Source: Dorea sp. D27
GTDB lineage: Bacteria; Bacillota; Clostridia; Lachnospirales; Lachnospiraceae
DNA length: 64,000 nt
Assembly: GCF_001185345.1 (NCBI RefSeq)
Contig: NZ_KQ236745.1
Location: forward strand, 251,781-315,780
Reading direction: 5' to 3'
The position numbers were made by a program, and so were the translations under genes. Below the pieces are notes generated by a model, which saw nothing but the letters and a program-made list of their open reading frames with translations, had not been told where the DNA came from and did not search any database. Positions 27,174-35,824 of this stretch are shown here, in pieces; positions within the stretch are counted from its first letter, which is position 1, and every line of letters starts with the position of its first letter.

Positions 27174-28589
27174 ATGGAAATATCAACCTCGCAGATATCC
27201 CGGTACATCCTGGATCTGCAAAATGAATTAAAGGGAGATTCTCCTTCGCCGGCACATATGTCGGCAGGAGAGCATGGCATATTCCAAGATGCAGAATGTG
27301 CAATCATGGCGGCGTCTCAAGCGCAGAAAAGGCTGATGGAATATTCCCTTAAGGAGAGAGAAACGTTCATTGAAGCCATGCGTGCCGCTGCAAGAGAGAA
27401 CGCGCGGAAGCTGGCGGAAACCGCACATGATGAGACAGGATATGGGCATGTGGAGGACAAGGTGGCCAAGAATGTTCTGGCGGCAGATAAGACGCCGGGG
27501 ATAGAAGATCTCAACACGATGGCCGTAAGCGGCGACGCCGGACTGATGCTGACGGAGATGGCCCCATATGGGGTGATTGGCGCAATCACGCCGTCAACGA
27601 ATCCTACGGCAACCGTAATCAATAACGGAATCGGCATGATTGCGGGGGGCAATGCTGTCGTATTTAATCCGCATCCTGGAGCGAAAAAGGCGTCCCTTCT
27701 GACAATAAAGCTAATGAACGAGGCAATCGTAGGCGCAGGCGGGCCGGATAACCTCTTGTGCGCTCCAGAAGAACCGACTCTGGACACAAGTTCCGTCATC
27801 ATGTCCCATCCGCTCGTCAAACTTCTCGTAGTGACGGGAGGAGAAGCGGTCGTTCGGACCGCGATGAAGACAGGGAAGAAATGCATAGCGGCAGGTCCCG
27901 GAAACCCGCCTGTCGTCGTAGACGGTACGGCCGATATCAAGAGGGCGGCAGCGGATATCGTCAAGGGCGCCCACTATGAAAACTGTATCCTGTGTATTGC
28001 AGAGAAGGAAATACTGGTGGAATCGTGCGTGGCAGATGAACTGATTCGGGAGATGGTTAAGGAAGGCGCCTATCTGGCCGATGAAAAGGAGCTGTCCGCT
28101 ATCGTCGGGAAAGTAATGATTACGGCAAAAGACGGGTCATACGCACCGAATAAGAAATATGTAGGAAGAGATGCCACGTACATACTGAAAGAGGCAGGAA
28201 TCTGCGTGGACAGGGAAGCGAAGATCATTATCGCAGAAGTGCCCTTCGGGCATCCCCTCGTCATGACGGAAATGCTCATGCCGGTCATTCCTGTGACAAG
28301 AGTTGCGACCGTGGAGGAGGCGATAGAAAAGGCAGTGATTGCCGAGAACGGATGCCACCATACGGCCATGATGCATTCGGAGAATGTAAGTAATCTCACG
28401 AAGATGGCGCGCGCAGCCGATACGACAATCTTCGTGAAAAATGCTCCGTCCTACGCAGGACTTGGGATAGACGGGGAAGGCTATACAACGCTTACCATTG
28501 CGACGCCGACAGGCGAGGGGCTGACCTCTGCCAGAAATTTCACAAGATCCAGACGATGTACGCTTCACGGCTCCTTCCGCATCGTGTAG
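27174..28589 (+). CDS. CoA-acylating aldehyde dehydrogenase, EutE/PduP type
   Basis: This is a 471-residue enzyme. Residues 1-20 (MEISTSQISRYILDLQNEL) form an amphipathic helix with a following linker, the known encapsulation peptide arrangement. The core has GVIGAITPSTNP, AIVGAGGPDNLLCAPE, VVTGGEAVV and the catalytic cysteine C274 in NCILCIAEKE. It should turn acetaldehyde, CoA and NAD into acetyl-CoA and NADH inside the shell. The aldehyde is expected to come from DeoC encoded downstream. GGAGG lies before the ATG. Confidence 0.92.
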   Translation: MEISTSQISRYILDLQNELKGDSPSPAHMSAGEHGIFQDAECAIMAASQAQKRLMEYSLKERETFIEAMRAAARENARKLAETAHDETGYGHVEDKVAKNVLAADKTPGIEDLNTMAVSGDAGLMLTEMAPYGVIGAITPSTNPTATVINNGIGMIAGGNAVVFNPHPGAKKASLLTIKLMNEAIVGAGGPDNLLCAPEEPTLDTSSVIMSHPLVKLLVVTGGEAVVRTAMKTGKKCIAAGPGNPPVVVDGTADIKRAAADIVKGAHYENCILCIAEKEILVESCVADELIREMVKEGAYLADEKELSAIVGKVMITAKDGSYAPNKKYVGRDATYILKEAGICVDREAKIIIAEVPFGHPLVMTEMLMPVIPVTRVATVEEAIEKAVIAENGCHHTAMMHSENVSNLTKMARAADTTIFVKNAPSYAGLGIDGEGYTTLTIATPTGEGLTSARNFTRSRRCTLHGSFRIV

Positions 28590-28600
28590 AGAGGTGGCCT

Positions 28601-29926
28601 ATGAAAGAACAGTTGTTAGATAAGATCAGGAAGGCTGGAGTGGTGGGGGCCGGAGGGGCAGGCTTTCCCGCACATGTGAAGCTGAACTGCAGCCCGGATA
28701 CCGTCATAGCCAATTGTGCCGAATGCGAACCAATCATCAAATCAGACAAGTATCTGATGGAAGAATATGCAGATGAGATTGTGAGCGGACTGGAGAGCGT
28801 TCTCTTTATCACAGGAGCTTCCAGAGCCGTGATTGCAGTAAAGCAGAAGAATCAAACGGCAGTTGAAAAGTTAAAACGGGCCATGCAAGGCAAGAAAAAG
28901 ATAGCGCTGCATCTGCTGGACAACTACTATCCGGCGGGTGATGAGCAGCAGATCATCTATGAAGTTACAGGAAGAGTCATCCCCGTCGGCGATATCCCGA
29001 TAAAAGCAGGCTGCGTGGTGCTCAATGCACAGACCTTGTACCATATCTCGCAGGCGGTAGAAAAACAGCCGGTGACAGGCAGGATGGTGACGGTAGGAGG
29101 AGAAGTGCAGTCTCCGATGACAGCGATGGTGCCGATCGGTACACCAATCTCATATCTTCTGAAGCTGGCGGGAGGAACGACTGTGGATGATTACGCCATG
29201 ATTCTGGGCGGGCCTCTCATGGGGCGGGTGTCCAGTCATCCTGAACAGGAAGTGGTGACGAAGACGACGAACGGTATCATTATCCTACCGTCAGAGCATG
29301 TGCTCGTGCAGAAGAAGACAGACGACTTTGACCATCAGTTAATGATAGCGAAAGCAGCCTGCTGCCAGTGCAATTATTGCACGCTTATCTGCCCAAGGAG
29401 CAATCTGGGCCTTGGAGTCCAGCCGCACAAGATCATGCAGGCGCTGACACTTCACAACGCAGGACCGCTGGCAGACGGGCAGGCGGCCCTTGGCTGCTGC
29501 AACTGCGGCCTGTGCACTTATGTAGGCTGCAATATGGGCTTATCGCCCGGCCGGTTCGTAACGGCGGTGAGGCAGGAGCTACTGGCGAAAAAGGTAAAGA
29601 GCAGCCAAAAGCCAGGGATGGTCAACGTCTTCCGGAATGAGTCGAAAGTTCCTTCCAAAAGGCTGATTCAGCGGATGGGATTGACTCCGTACGATGTAGA
29701 TATCCGCTATGCAGACGCCCTGGAGACGCCTGGAACGGTGAGAATCCTTCTGAAGCAGCATATCGGGGCGCCATGCGTGCCTGCGGTGGAAGAAGGAGGC
29801 ATGGTGGAAGCCGGACAGTGTATCGGCAGCATGGCAGACGGTTCCTTAGGTGCAGACATCCATGCATCCGTAAAGGGAACAGTGACGGCGGTAAATGCAG
29901 AGTACATAGAGATCAGCAGGATATAG
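28601..29926 (+). CDS. PduS/RnfC-like flavin and iron-sulfur oxidoreductase
   Basis: This is a 441-residue protein from the ATG at 28601 after GAGGTGG; a TTG or ATG further upstream would overlap the previous gene. It has an RnfC-like N-terminus (GVVGAGGAGFPAHVKLN), an NCAECEP motif, an SLBB-like segment, and two four-cysteine clusters: CCQCNYCTLICP and CCNCGLCTYVGC, for two 4Fe-4S centres. PduS-type proteins pass electrons from NADH to cobalamin or other acceptors. No cobalamin enzyme is encoded here, so it more likely reoxidises NADH made by the aldehyde dehydrogenase and passes electrons through the shell. Confidence 0.87.
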   Translation: MKEQLLDKIRKAGVVGAGGAGFPAHVKLNCSPDTVIANCAECEPIIKSDKYLMEEYADEIVSGLESVLFITGASRAVIAVKQKNQTAVEKLKRAMQGKKKIALHLLDNYYPAGDEQQIIYEVTGRVIPVGDIPIKAGCVVLNAQTLYHISQAVEKQPVTGRMVTVGGEVQSPMTAMVPIGTPISYLLKLAGGTTVDDYAMILGGPLMGRVSSHPEQEVVTKTTNGIIILPSEHVLVQKKTDDFDHQLMIAKAACCQCNYCTLICPRSNLGLGVQPHKIMQALTLHNAGPLADGQAALGCCNCGLCTYVGCNMGLSPGRFVTAVRQELLAKKVKSSQKPGMVNVFRNESKVPSKRLIQRMGLTPYDVDIRYADALETPGTVRILLKQHIGAPCVPAVEEGGMVEAGQCIGSMADGSLGADIHASVKGTVTAVNAEYIEISRI

Positions 29927-29936
29927 GAGTGTAAAC

Positions 29937-30485
29937 ATGGGATTGTCAATTGGAACAGTAGAATTAAACAGTATTGCATCAGGAGTGGCTGCCGGGGACG
30001 AGATGTTAAAAGCAGCAGATGTGAAGCTTGTCATGGCCCAGCCTGTCTGTCCGGGAAAGTATGTGCTGCTCGTGGCAGGAGACACTTCAAGTGTCGAAAC
30101 GGCGGTAGAGGCAGGAAAAAGGGCAGGCCGGGACAAAGTAGTAGACTCCGTCATAATCGCCAGTATCGATTCCGACGTGATACCTGCAATTATGAGGACT
30201 ACGGCGCCAGAGCAGAAAGAAGCGGTGGGGGTGATTGAGACCTTCTCCCTTGCAAGCGCCATACTCGCGGCTGACTATGCGGTCAAAAGCGCGGCAATCG
30301 ACCTGATTGAAGTACGGCTTGGCAGAGGGCTCGGAGGCAAAGCTTTCGTCATAGTGACCGGCAGCGTCAGCGATGTGACAACCGCTGCAGAGACAGCCCG
30401 GAGACAGCTGCGTACAGAAGGGATGCTATTAAATATCGAAGTGATTCCATCCCTGCACGAAGACATGTATCAGTCACTTCTGTAA
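29937..30485 (+). CDS. Tandem-BMC shell protein, PduT-like, with Cys38
   Basis: This is a 182-residue protein with two BMC domains (about 1-90 and 93-182), each with the shell-protein alternation of strands and helices. The first domain has VCPGKYVLLVAGD, placing a cysteine at residue 38. In PduT the equivalent cysteine from three subunits holds a 4Fe-4S centre in the trimer pore. This would let electrons cross the shell and fits the PduS-like gene just upstream. Confidence 0.9.
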   Translation: MGLSIGTVELNSIASGVAAGDEMLKAADVKLVMAQPVCPGKYVLLVAGDTSSVETAVEAGKRAGRDKVVDSVIIASIDSDVIPAIMRTTAPEQKEAVGVIETFSLASAILAADYAVKSAAIDLIEVRLGRGLGGKAFVIVTGSVSDVTTAAETARRQLRTEGMLLNIEVIPSLHEDMYQSLL

Positions 30486-30533
30486 TTAGGTAACTATTAA
30501 ATGACATATAAAGAATAATATGAGGTGAGACAT

Positions 30534-30806
30534 ATGGAAAAAGAAGCATTGGGAATGGTAGAGACAAAAGGACTTGTAGGATCGATTGAAGCGGCGGACG
30601 CGATGGTAAAAGCGGCAAATGTACATCTGATCGGTAAAGAAAAGATAGGTTCCGGCCTTGTGACCGTCATGGTGCGTGGAGATGTAGGCGCCGTGAAGGC
30701 ATCTGTGGAAGCCGGCGCATCCGCGGCAAAGCGCGTCGGAGAGCTCGTATCGGTACATGTGATTCCGAGGCCCCACGCGGATGTGGAGGGAATCCTTCCC
30801 CAGTAA
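30534..30806 (+). CDS. BMC-H hexameric shell protein 1 (PduA/EutM-like)
   Basis: This is a 90-residue single-BMC-domain protein: [47 protein letters not shown] and [18 protein letters not shown], the complete family pattern. It forms the flat hexagonal facets. The ATG at 30534 has GAGGTG seven bases upstream. It is almost identical to the next shell gene. Confidence 0.95.
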   Translation: MEKEALGMVETKGLVGSIEAADAMVKAANVHLIGKEKIGSGLVTVMVRGDVGAVKASVEAGASAAKRVGELVSVHVIPRPHADVEGILPQ

Positions 30807-30810
30807 TCGA

Positions 30811-30834
30811 AAGCGCCGGCTTACACCGGCGCTT
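30811..30834 (+). other. GC-rich hairpin between the two BMC-H genes
   Basis: AAGCGCCGG and CCGGCGCTT form a perfect 9-bp stem with a six-base loop (CTTACA). No T run follows. The position just after a major shell gene suggests a role in setting mRNA stability and shell stoichiometry. Confidence 0.65.
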
Positions 30835-30871
30835 GAAAAGTATAGCATAATATGTATTTGGAGGTAACGAA

Positions 30872-31198
30872 ATGGGAAATGAAGCATTGGGAATGGTGGA
30901 GACAAAAGGACTGATAGGGGCAATCGAAGCGGCTGATTCTATGGTAAAGGCAGCGAATGTACATCTGATTGGAAAAGAGACGATAGGTTCCGGTCTTGTG
31001 ACGGTCATGGTACGCGGAGATGTAGGCGCGGTAAAAGCATCTGTAGAGGCCGGGGCATCTGCCGCAAAACGGGTGGGCGAGCTCGTATCCGTACACGTCA
31101 TTGCAAGTCCGCATGCCGACGTGGAAGGCGTCCTTCCCAAGCCAGAAGATAAGAAAGAGAAAGAAGCTGTAAAAAAAATAGAGAAGCGAGAGGTGTAA
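30872..31198 (+). CDS. BMC-H hexameric shell protein 2 with charged tail
   Basis: This 108-residue protein is nearly the same as the preceding BMC-H through residue 90, then adds a lysine and glutamate rich tail ([17 protein letters not shown]). The pair arose by tandem duplication. The tail may face one side of the shell and affect facet packing or cargo contact. GGAGG precedes the ATG. Confidence 0.95.
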   Translation: MGNEALGMVETKGLIGAIEAADSMVKAANVHLIGKETIGSGLVTVMVRGDVGAVKASVEAGASAAKRVGELVSVHVIASPHADVEGVLPKPEDKKEKEAVKKIEKREV

Positions 31199-31204
31199 GC
31201 ACAT

Positions 31205-32050
31205 ATGGATATTGAGAAATTAATAGCTGAAATTACAGACCAGGTCTATAACAAAGTCACTTCCGATGTAAATGCCGGTGCCGGACAGGGACAAGAAGGA
31301 TCTGACCTTGCAAAGTATATAGATCATACACTTTTGAAGGCAGACGCGACGAAGGCGCAGGTTATCAAGTTATGCGAAGAGGCAAAAGAATATAAATTTG
31401 CATCCGTCTGTGTAAATTCGTCGTACGTCCCTCTTGTGGCAGAGCAATTGTCCGCTTCAGGGGTAAAAACATGCTGCGTCATCGGATTCCCTCTGGGAGC
31501 CGCCAGCACAGAGGCGAAAGTGCAGGAGACAATCGACAGCATCAAGAAAGGCGCAGATGAGGTAGACATGGTTATCAATATCGGCGCCGTCAAATCGAAG
31601 GACTGGACATTAGTCAAGAATGATATCGAGAATGTGGCCCTTGCAGCGCGCGGCAAAGCGCTGGTGAAGGTAATCATCGAAGCCTGCCTGCTGACAGATG
31701 AAGAAAAGGTGAAAGTCTGTGCCATCGCGAAAATGGCAGGTGCGGACTTTGTAAAGACATCCACGGGATTCTCAACGGGAGGAGCTACGGTTTCCGATGT
31801 AAAGCTCATGCGTCAGACGGTAGGTGAAGATATGGGCGTAAAGGCATCCGGCGGAGTGAAAGACTATAAGACTGCAAAGGCGATGATAGAAGCGGGGGCG
31901 ACCCGTATCGGGACGAGCAATGGCATCTCCATCGTCGAGGGAACGGGAAAGGGGAAGGATGAAACGGGACATGCCTGTGTCGGCTGCGGAAACTGTACGA
32001 AAAAGTGTCCGTCAGGCAGAGTGGATATCGTAGTGACAGATAAGTACTAG
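31205..32050 (+). CDS. deoC: Deoxyribose-phosphate aldolase with C-terminal 4Fe-4S motif
   Basis: This 281-residue protein is longer than the family's usual 215-260. The aldolase core spans about residues 40-250 and has the catalytic set: D121 in [10 protein letters not shown], Schiff-base K184 in FVKTSTGF, and K213 in VKASGGVKD. It cleaves deoxyribose-5-phosphate to acetaldehyde and glyceraldehyde-3-phosphate. The N-terminus ([18 protein letters not shown]) is an amphipathic, encapsulation-type helix. The extra C-terminus has [12 protein letters not shown] at 258-269, the C-x2-C-x2-C-x3-CP ligand pattern of a 4Fe-4S ferredoxin, rare for an aldolase. It would be the central luminal enzyme of this microcompartment. 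Confidence 0.93.
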   Translation: MDIEKLIAEITDQVYNKVTSDVNAGAGQGQEGSDLAKYIDHTLLKADATKAQVIKLCEEAKEYKFASVCVNSSYVPLVAEQLSASGVKTCCVIGFPLGAASTEAKVQETIDSIKKGADEVDMVINIGAVKSKDWTLVKNDIENVALAARGKALVKVIIEACLLTDEEKVKVCAIAKMAGADFVKTSTGFSTGGATVSDVKLMRQTVGEDMGVKASGGVKDYKTAKAMIEAGATRIGTSNGISIVEGTGKGKDETGHACVGCGNCTKKCPSGRVDIVVTDKY

Positions 32051-32074
32051 AACAGTTTGAAAGAAGGTGTTGCC

Positions 32075-32392
32075 TTGTATGCGGCAAAAATAGTTGGAAG
32101 CGCAGTGTGCACGTGTAAGGAGCAGAGGCTTATTGGCCTGAAGCTGCTGGTCGTGCAGCCGATCAGCCTGCTGACGCTCCATGAGGAAGGAAGGCCCGTT
32201 GTAGCCGTCGATGCGGTAGGGGCGGGCGAGTCGGAAGTTGTTCTCGTCGTATCTGGAAGCTCTGCCAGGCAGACGGAAGTAACGACAAATATGCCGGTGG
32301 ATGCTACGATTATGGCTGTGGTGGATCATATAGATGTCAATGGAAAGAAGATATTTGAAAAATATGAGAGCAATGATAGGGGCCGGGAATAA
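32075..32392 (+). CDS. EutN/CcmL shell vertex protein 1
   Basis: This is a 105-residue pentamer-type shell protein. The start is taken as the TTG at 32075, giving an M-Y-A-A-K-I-V-G opening like other family members and AGGTG five bases upstream; a TTG at 32057 would add six residues without a ribosome site. It contains GLKLLVVQPIS, VAVDAVGAGESEVVLVVSG and a late DATIMAVVDHIDV. Pentamers close the corners of the shell. Confidence 0.85.
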   Translation: MYAAKIVGSAVCTCKEQRLIGLKLLVVQPISLLTLHEEGRPVVAVDAVGAGESEVVLVVSGSSARQTEVTTNMPVDATIMAVVDHIDVNGKKIFEKYESNDRGRE

Positions 32393-32420
32393 GATTGTGT
32401 GAACAGGGGAGGGCAGGAAG

Positions 32421-32687
32421 ATGCAGGTCGCAAAGGTTATCGGGACGGTTGTGGCAACAGAGAAAGACAGGTTATTGGAAGGTGTGCGGCTGATGGTGAT
32501 ACAGCCTGTGGATTCCAGAGGCGAAAATACAGGGAGCCCGCTTGTGGCGGGGGATGCTGTCGGAAGTGGCATCGGCGAGACCGTCATCTACGCAAAAAGC
32601 AAAGAAGGAGCCTTTGGTCTTCCCAATCCCCAGGCGTGCTGCGATGCAGGAATCACGGCTATCGTAGATGACATGTATACAGGATAG
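32421..32687 (+). CDS. EutN/CcmL shell vertex protein 2
   Basis: This is an 88-residue EutN/CcmL protein: MQVAKVIGTVVATEKD, GVRLMVIQPVD, VAGDAVGSGIGETVIYAKS and GITAIVDDMYTG. It is the most standard of the three vertex proteins in length. GGGCAGGAAG precedes the ATG. It probably forms pentamers alone or mixed with its neighbours. Confidence 0.9.
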   Translation: MQVAKVIGTVVATEKDRLLEGVRLMVIQPVDSRGENTGSPLVAGDAVGSGIGETVIYAKSKEGAFGLPNPQACCDAGITAIVDDMYTG

Positions 32688-32721
32688 GCTGCACACGTCT
32701 TAAGGGCAGGAGGGCCGGGGC

Positions 32722-33018
32722 ATGATGATAGCAAGAGTAGTCGGTAATATCGTAGCCACGCAAAAACACGGAGATTATCAGGGTCAGAAGCTGCTGCTCG
32801 TAAGGGCTGCCAATCTGGCGGGAGAACTATATGGGCCGGAGACGGTGGCCGTTGATGGGGCGGATACCGATTCCGGTATCGGAGATCTCGTGCTTGTCAT
32901 ACAGGAGGGCGGTTCGGCCAGACAGGCGGCGAGGTGCGGCCATAACGGGCCAATCGATGCAAGTGTAATTGCAGTGGCAGACAGTATCGAGACGAAGTAT
33001 GGGAACTTAAATGAGTAG
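32722..33018 (+). CDS. EutN/CcmL shell vertex protein 3
   Basis: This is a 98-residue EutN/CcmL protein: MIARVVGNIVATQKH, GQKLLLVRAANLAG, GADTDSGIGDLVLVIQEGGSARQA and DASVIAVADSIE. The start could be the first or second of two adjacent ATG codons. A hairpin overlaps its stop codon. Three vertex paralogues in a row are typical of complex microcompartment loci. Confidence 0.9.
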   Translation: MMIARVVGNIVATQKHGDYQGQKLLLVRAANLAGELYGPETVAVDGADTDSGIGDLVLVIQEGGSARQAARCGHNGPIDASVIAVADSIETKYGNLNE

Positions 33019-33044
33019 GCAAGGGGCAGATCTTCCTCTTGCCT
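33017..33044 (+). other. Stem-loop at the end of the vertex-protein block
   Basis: AGGCAAGGGG and CCTCTTGCCT form a 10-bp stem with one G-T pair and an eight-base loop. It spans the stop codon of vertex protein 3 and has no T run, so it is read as an RNA stability element rather than a terminator. Confidence 0.5.
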
Positions 33045-33073
33045 GCTGTGCGTAAACGAGGTGAAACGATAAG

Positions 33074-34069
33074 ATGGAATTGATAGAGCAGATTAAAAAG
33101 AGAGCAGCTGAGAAACATTGTACGCTTGTCCTGCCGGAGAGCTATGATGTTAGAGTTGCACAGGCGGCGGTCGAGATAGCGAAGCAACATCTGGCAAAAG
33201 TCGTACTGCTGTCAGACGGGACGAACCCGCTGCCGGGACAGGACAGGATAGAGGCTGCCGGCATAAGGATACTGGACTACAGACACGATGGAAAATATGA
33301 AGACTATGTGCGTAGGCTCTATGACCTTCGCAAGGGAAAAGGCCTGTCCACAGTGCAGGCTGCGAAGCTGTTGGAAAATCCGTTATACTATGGCGCGATG
33401 CTCGTTGAGGATGGCTGCGTGGACGGCATGGTGGCAGGAGCATGCCACTCCACCGGGGACACGCTGCGCCCTGCGCTGCAGATCGTGAAAACCGCACCGG
33501 GCATCAAGACAGTATCCGCCTACTTCCTCATGGTGGTTCCTGACTGTACATATGGGAGCGGCGGGGTATTCCTGTTTGCGGATTCCGGGCTTGTAGAATA
33601 TCCGACCGAGGAACAGCTGGCTGATATAGCGGTGGCTTCTGCGAGAAGCTTTGAACAGATGACGGGAGAAGAGCCTGTCGTGGCGCTGCTCTCTTATTCG
33701 ACAAAGGGGAGCGCCGGGAACTTAAGGCTTGCGCCGGTCATCGCAGCGATAGATCGGGTGAAGAAGCGGTATCCGAATCTTAAGATTGACGGAGAGCTGC
33801 AGCTTGACGCCGCAATCGACGAGAGCGTAGCAGAGATGAAGTGCAGAGGCAGCCGTGTGGCGGGCAAGGCGAACGTGCTCATATTCCCGGACCTGAACAG
33901 CGGCAATATCGGCTATAAGCTCGTGCAGCGGCTCGCCAAGGCAGAAGCGTACGGGCCGGTTACGCAGGGGCTGAAGCGGCCCGTCAATGACCTGTCCAGA
34001 GGCTGCAGCGTCCAGGATATCGTAGGGGTTGCCGCGATTACGTGCCTGCAGGCGGATGTCCCCATCTGA
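33074..34069 (+). CDS. pta: Phosphate acetyltransferase (Pta/EutD type)
   Basis: This is a 331-residue protein of the short (catalytic-domain-only) Pta form. Motifs are CTLVLPESYDVRVAQAA, VDGMVAGACHSTGDTLRPAL, VVALLSYSTKGSA, DGELQLDAAI and NVLIFPDLNSGNIGYKLVQRLAKAEAYGP. It turns acetyl-CoA and phosphate into acetyl-phosphate and frees CoA for the aldehyde dehydrogenase. No strong encapsulation helix is visible. It is the last gene of the microcompartment unit; no acetate kinase gene is present in the window. Confidence 0.93.
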   Translation: MELIEQIKKRAAEKHCTLVLPESYDVRVAQAAVEIAKQHLAKVVLLSDGTNPLPGQDRIEAAGIRILDYRHDGKYEDYVRRLYDLRKGKGLSTVQAAKLLENPLYYGAMLVEDGCVDGMVAGACHSTGDTLRPALQIVKTAPGIKTVSAYFLMVVPDCTYGSGGVFLFADSGLVEYPTEEQLADIAVASARSFEQMTGEEPVVALLSYSTKGSAGNLRLAPVIAAIDRVKKRYPNLKIDGELQLDAAIDESVAEMKCRGSRVAGKANVLIFPDLNSGNIGYKLVQRLAKAEAYGPVTQGLKRPVNDLSRGCSVQDIVGVAAITCLQADVPI

Positions 34070-34097
34070 ATGGAAGATACGGAAGACGCAGGCAGTC

Positions 34098-34126
34098 TTG
34101 CACATATACTTGAAACATTCTATAAT
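34098..34126 (+). promoter_or_regulatory. Sigma-A-type promoter of the orphan gene
   Basis: TTGCAC at 34098-34103 and a consensus TATAAT at 34121-34126 have a 17-base spacer. It begins 29 bases after the Pta stop and drives the following gene, marking the end of the microcompartment unit even though no clear terminator is seen. Confidence 0.72.
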
Positions 34127-34161
34127 AGAGGTACAGACGAAAGATAAGACGGGAGGAAGCC

Positions 34162-35487
34162 ATGCGTAACAGGCTGACAGGATGGCCAAAGCGCAGACCT
34201 GATGTAAGGGATGCCTACTTCATCTTTGCAGATGATGTCTTTACAGGCCATATGACCTACGGACAATTTACTACCATTTTGAAATTCTATCTGCTGATTT
34301 ACCGGAGGGTTCTGATTGCAGATTCCTTTCTTCTCAACAACGCCCATCTGCACAGGTTCCTTCTGGAAGAAGGCCGGGAGCTGCTGGAAAAAGGGCTGAT
34401 CGTATTGACCGCGCGTTCGGATATATCAGAAATGAACGATCTGCTGCATCATTTCAAGCAGAGCGATACGCTGAATGATGGTCTTGAGGCGGATACATTG
34501 AAACGTATTCTGGATCTCTATGATTTTAAGAAGACGATTCAGTGGGATAAAGAGAAGATATCGCAGAACTTTGGTGATAAAATCTACGCTTCTATGGATA
34601 TGCTTCCTATATCCGATGAAGAGGCGAAGAAATTTGCAAATGAGCTGGATGCAATGAAGGCACGTCGTTCGCTGACAAGGCAGTCTGTCTATCATTATCT
34701 TGAGAAGCAATACGCCCCGGCGGATCCGGCGAGACAGGTGATAAAGAAGTATACAGATATCATATACAGCTTCAATATTCCTAATTCTCTCAATGTGGCC
34801 TCCGCATATCCGGAGCGTCTGCTCTCCAGTGAACTGCTCAGACCGGAGAAGGTGTTTTTCCACCTTGCAGATGATACAGATATCGAAGCACAGCTTCTGC
34901 ACGAGATTTGTTACCAGTCAGAAGATCTGATAAACGAGAATACTATATCGTGCGACCATCCGCTGATGTTCTATACAGCGGTGCTGGAGCAGCTCGGCGC
35001 CGGCGAGATACTGGCAATCAAAGAGATTGACAGTTTTGCCAGATACCTGAATGCATTAAAGAAGAATGACCCGGACGAGATGAAGCAGTATTTTTACAAC
35101 TACTGCCAGGAGAGCAATAAGCTGGCAGCCGCGATGATTTCTCGGGATTATACCAGTCTGAAGGAGAAGGGGCATAAGCTTTCTATCCGCTCGAAAGTCG
35201 AGAACGCGGCAAAGGGGATTATCAGCTTTGGGCTTAACTTCGTCTCTTCTTCCCACGTACTGCTTGCACCGCTGGCGGATACCGTCATTACGGGCGGAAT
35301 CTCTCTCATCAGCCAGAAGATATCCCATCCGCTGGAGAAAGAATATAACATCGGACTCATCGATGCATCGCGTGAGGCACACAAGCTGACGAATGAGAAG
35401 GAAGATACGATACTTCAAGAGGCGGAAAAGGCTTTCCAAATAAACAAAATCAGAAGACCATGCTGGAATTCCCAAGGGGATCTCTAA
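34162..35487 (+). CDS. Protein of unknown function, C-terminus running into a Nudix remnant
   Basis: This is a 441-residue protein I do not recognise. It is mainly helical and charged, with a mildly hydrophobic stretch at about residues 350-385 (IISFGLNFVSSSHVLLAPLADTVITGG). No signal peptide, catalytic motif or cysteine cluster was seen. Its final 10 or so residues are read through DNA whose other frame encodes a Nudix hydrolase piece, so the natural C-terminus may have been lost by recombination. It has its own strong promoter and a GGAGG site. Confidence 0.6.
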   Translation: MRNRLTGWPKRRPDVRDAYFIFADDVFTGHMTYGQFTTILKFYLLIYRRVLIADSFLLNNAHLHRFLLEEGRELLEKGLIVLTARSDISEMNDLLHHFKQSDTLNDGLEADTLKRILDLYDFKKTIQWDKEKISQNFGDKIYASMDMLPISDEEAKKFANELDAMKARRSLTRQSVYHYLEKQYAPADPARQVIKKYTDIIYSFNIPNSLNVASAYPERLLSSELLRPEKVFFHLADDTDIEAQLLHEICYQSEDLINENTISCDHPLMFYTAVLEQLGAGEILAIKEIDSFARYLNALKKNDPDEMKQYFYNYCQESNKLAAAMISRDYTSLKEKGHKLSIRSKVENAAKGIISFGLNFVSSSHVLLAPLADTVITGGISLISQKISHPLEKEYNIGLIDASREAHKLTNEKEDTILQEAEKAFQINKIRRPCWNSQGDL

Positions 35488-35711
35488 AGCCGGAAGAAGG
35501 CGCCCGGCGGGAGCTCCTCGAAGAGATTGCCGGAACTGGAGAAGTGTTCCACTCTCTCGGGACAGCGACGTTAGACAGCGGCATCTCTGGTACCGCCAAC
35601 CATTTCTTCCTCAGCAGGAATACGTACAGTGGCGTTAAGGTATTATGTCGCTGTAGTGACACACCGCAGATGGAAAATGTGCTAAGACACATGCTATGTT
35701 CTTTTGAATAA
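35460..35711 (+). pseudogene. Nudix hydrolase remnant
   Basis: The frame from 35460 encodes about 83 residues that begin at EFPRGSLKPEEGARRELLEEI, the Nudix box G-x5-E-x7-R-E-x2-E-E, and continue LGTATLDSGIS. Nudix proteins normally have about 40-60 residues before this box and end differently, so both ends appear lost. It overlaps the end of the preceding gene by 28 bases in another frame. The conserved box suggests decay of a former ADP-sugar or nucleotide hydrolase. Confidence 0.7.
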
Positions 35712-35824
35712 AAGAAGAAATATGTCGAGAAATGATGAAAAATGTCAGAATATATGATAGAATTATATTAAATTATGACAAAATGGGAGGCGTTCTAAGT
35801 ATTTTTAAATGAGGAGGGAAAGAT

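Noticed and set aside
24519..34069. Ethanolamine or propanediol utilisation operon
   Set aside because: No EutBC or diol dehydratase or cobalamin reactivase; the central enzyme is DeoC.
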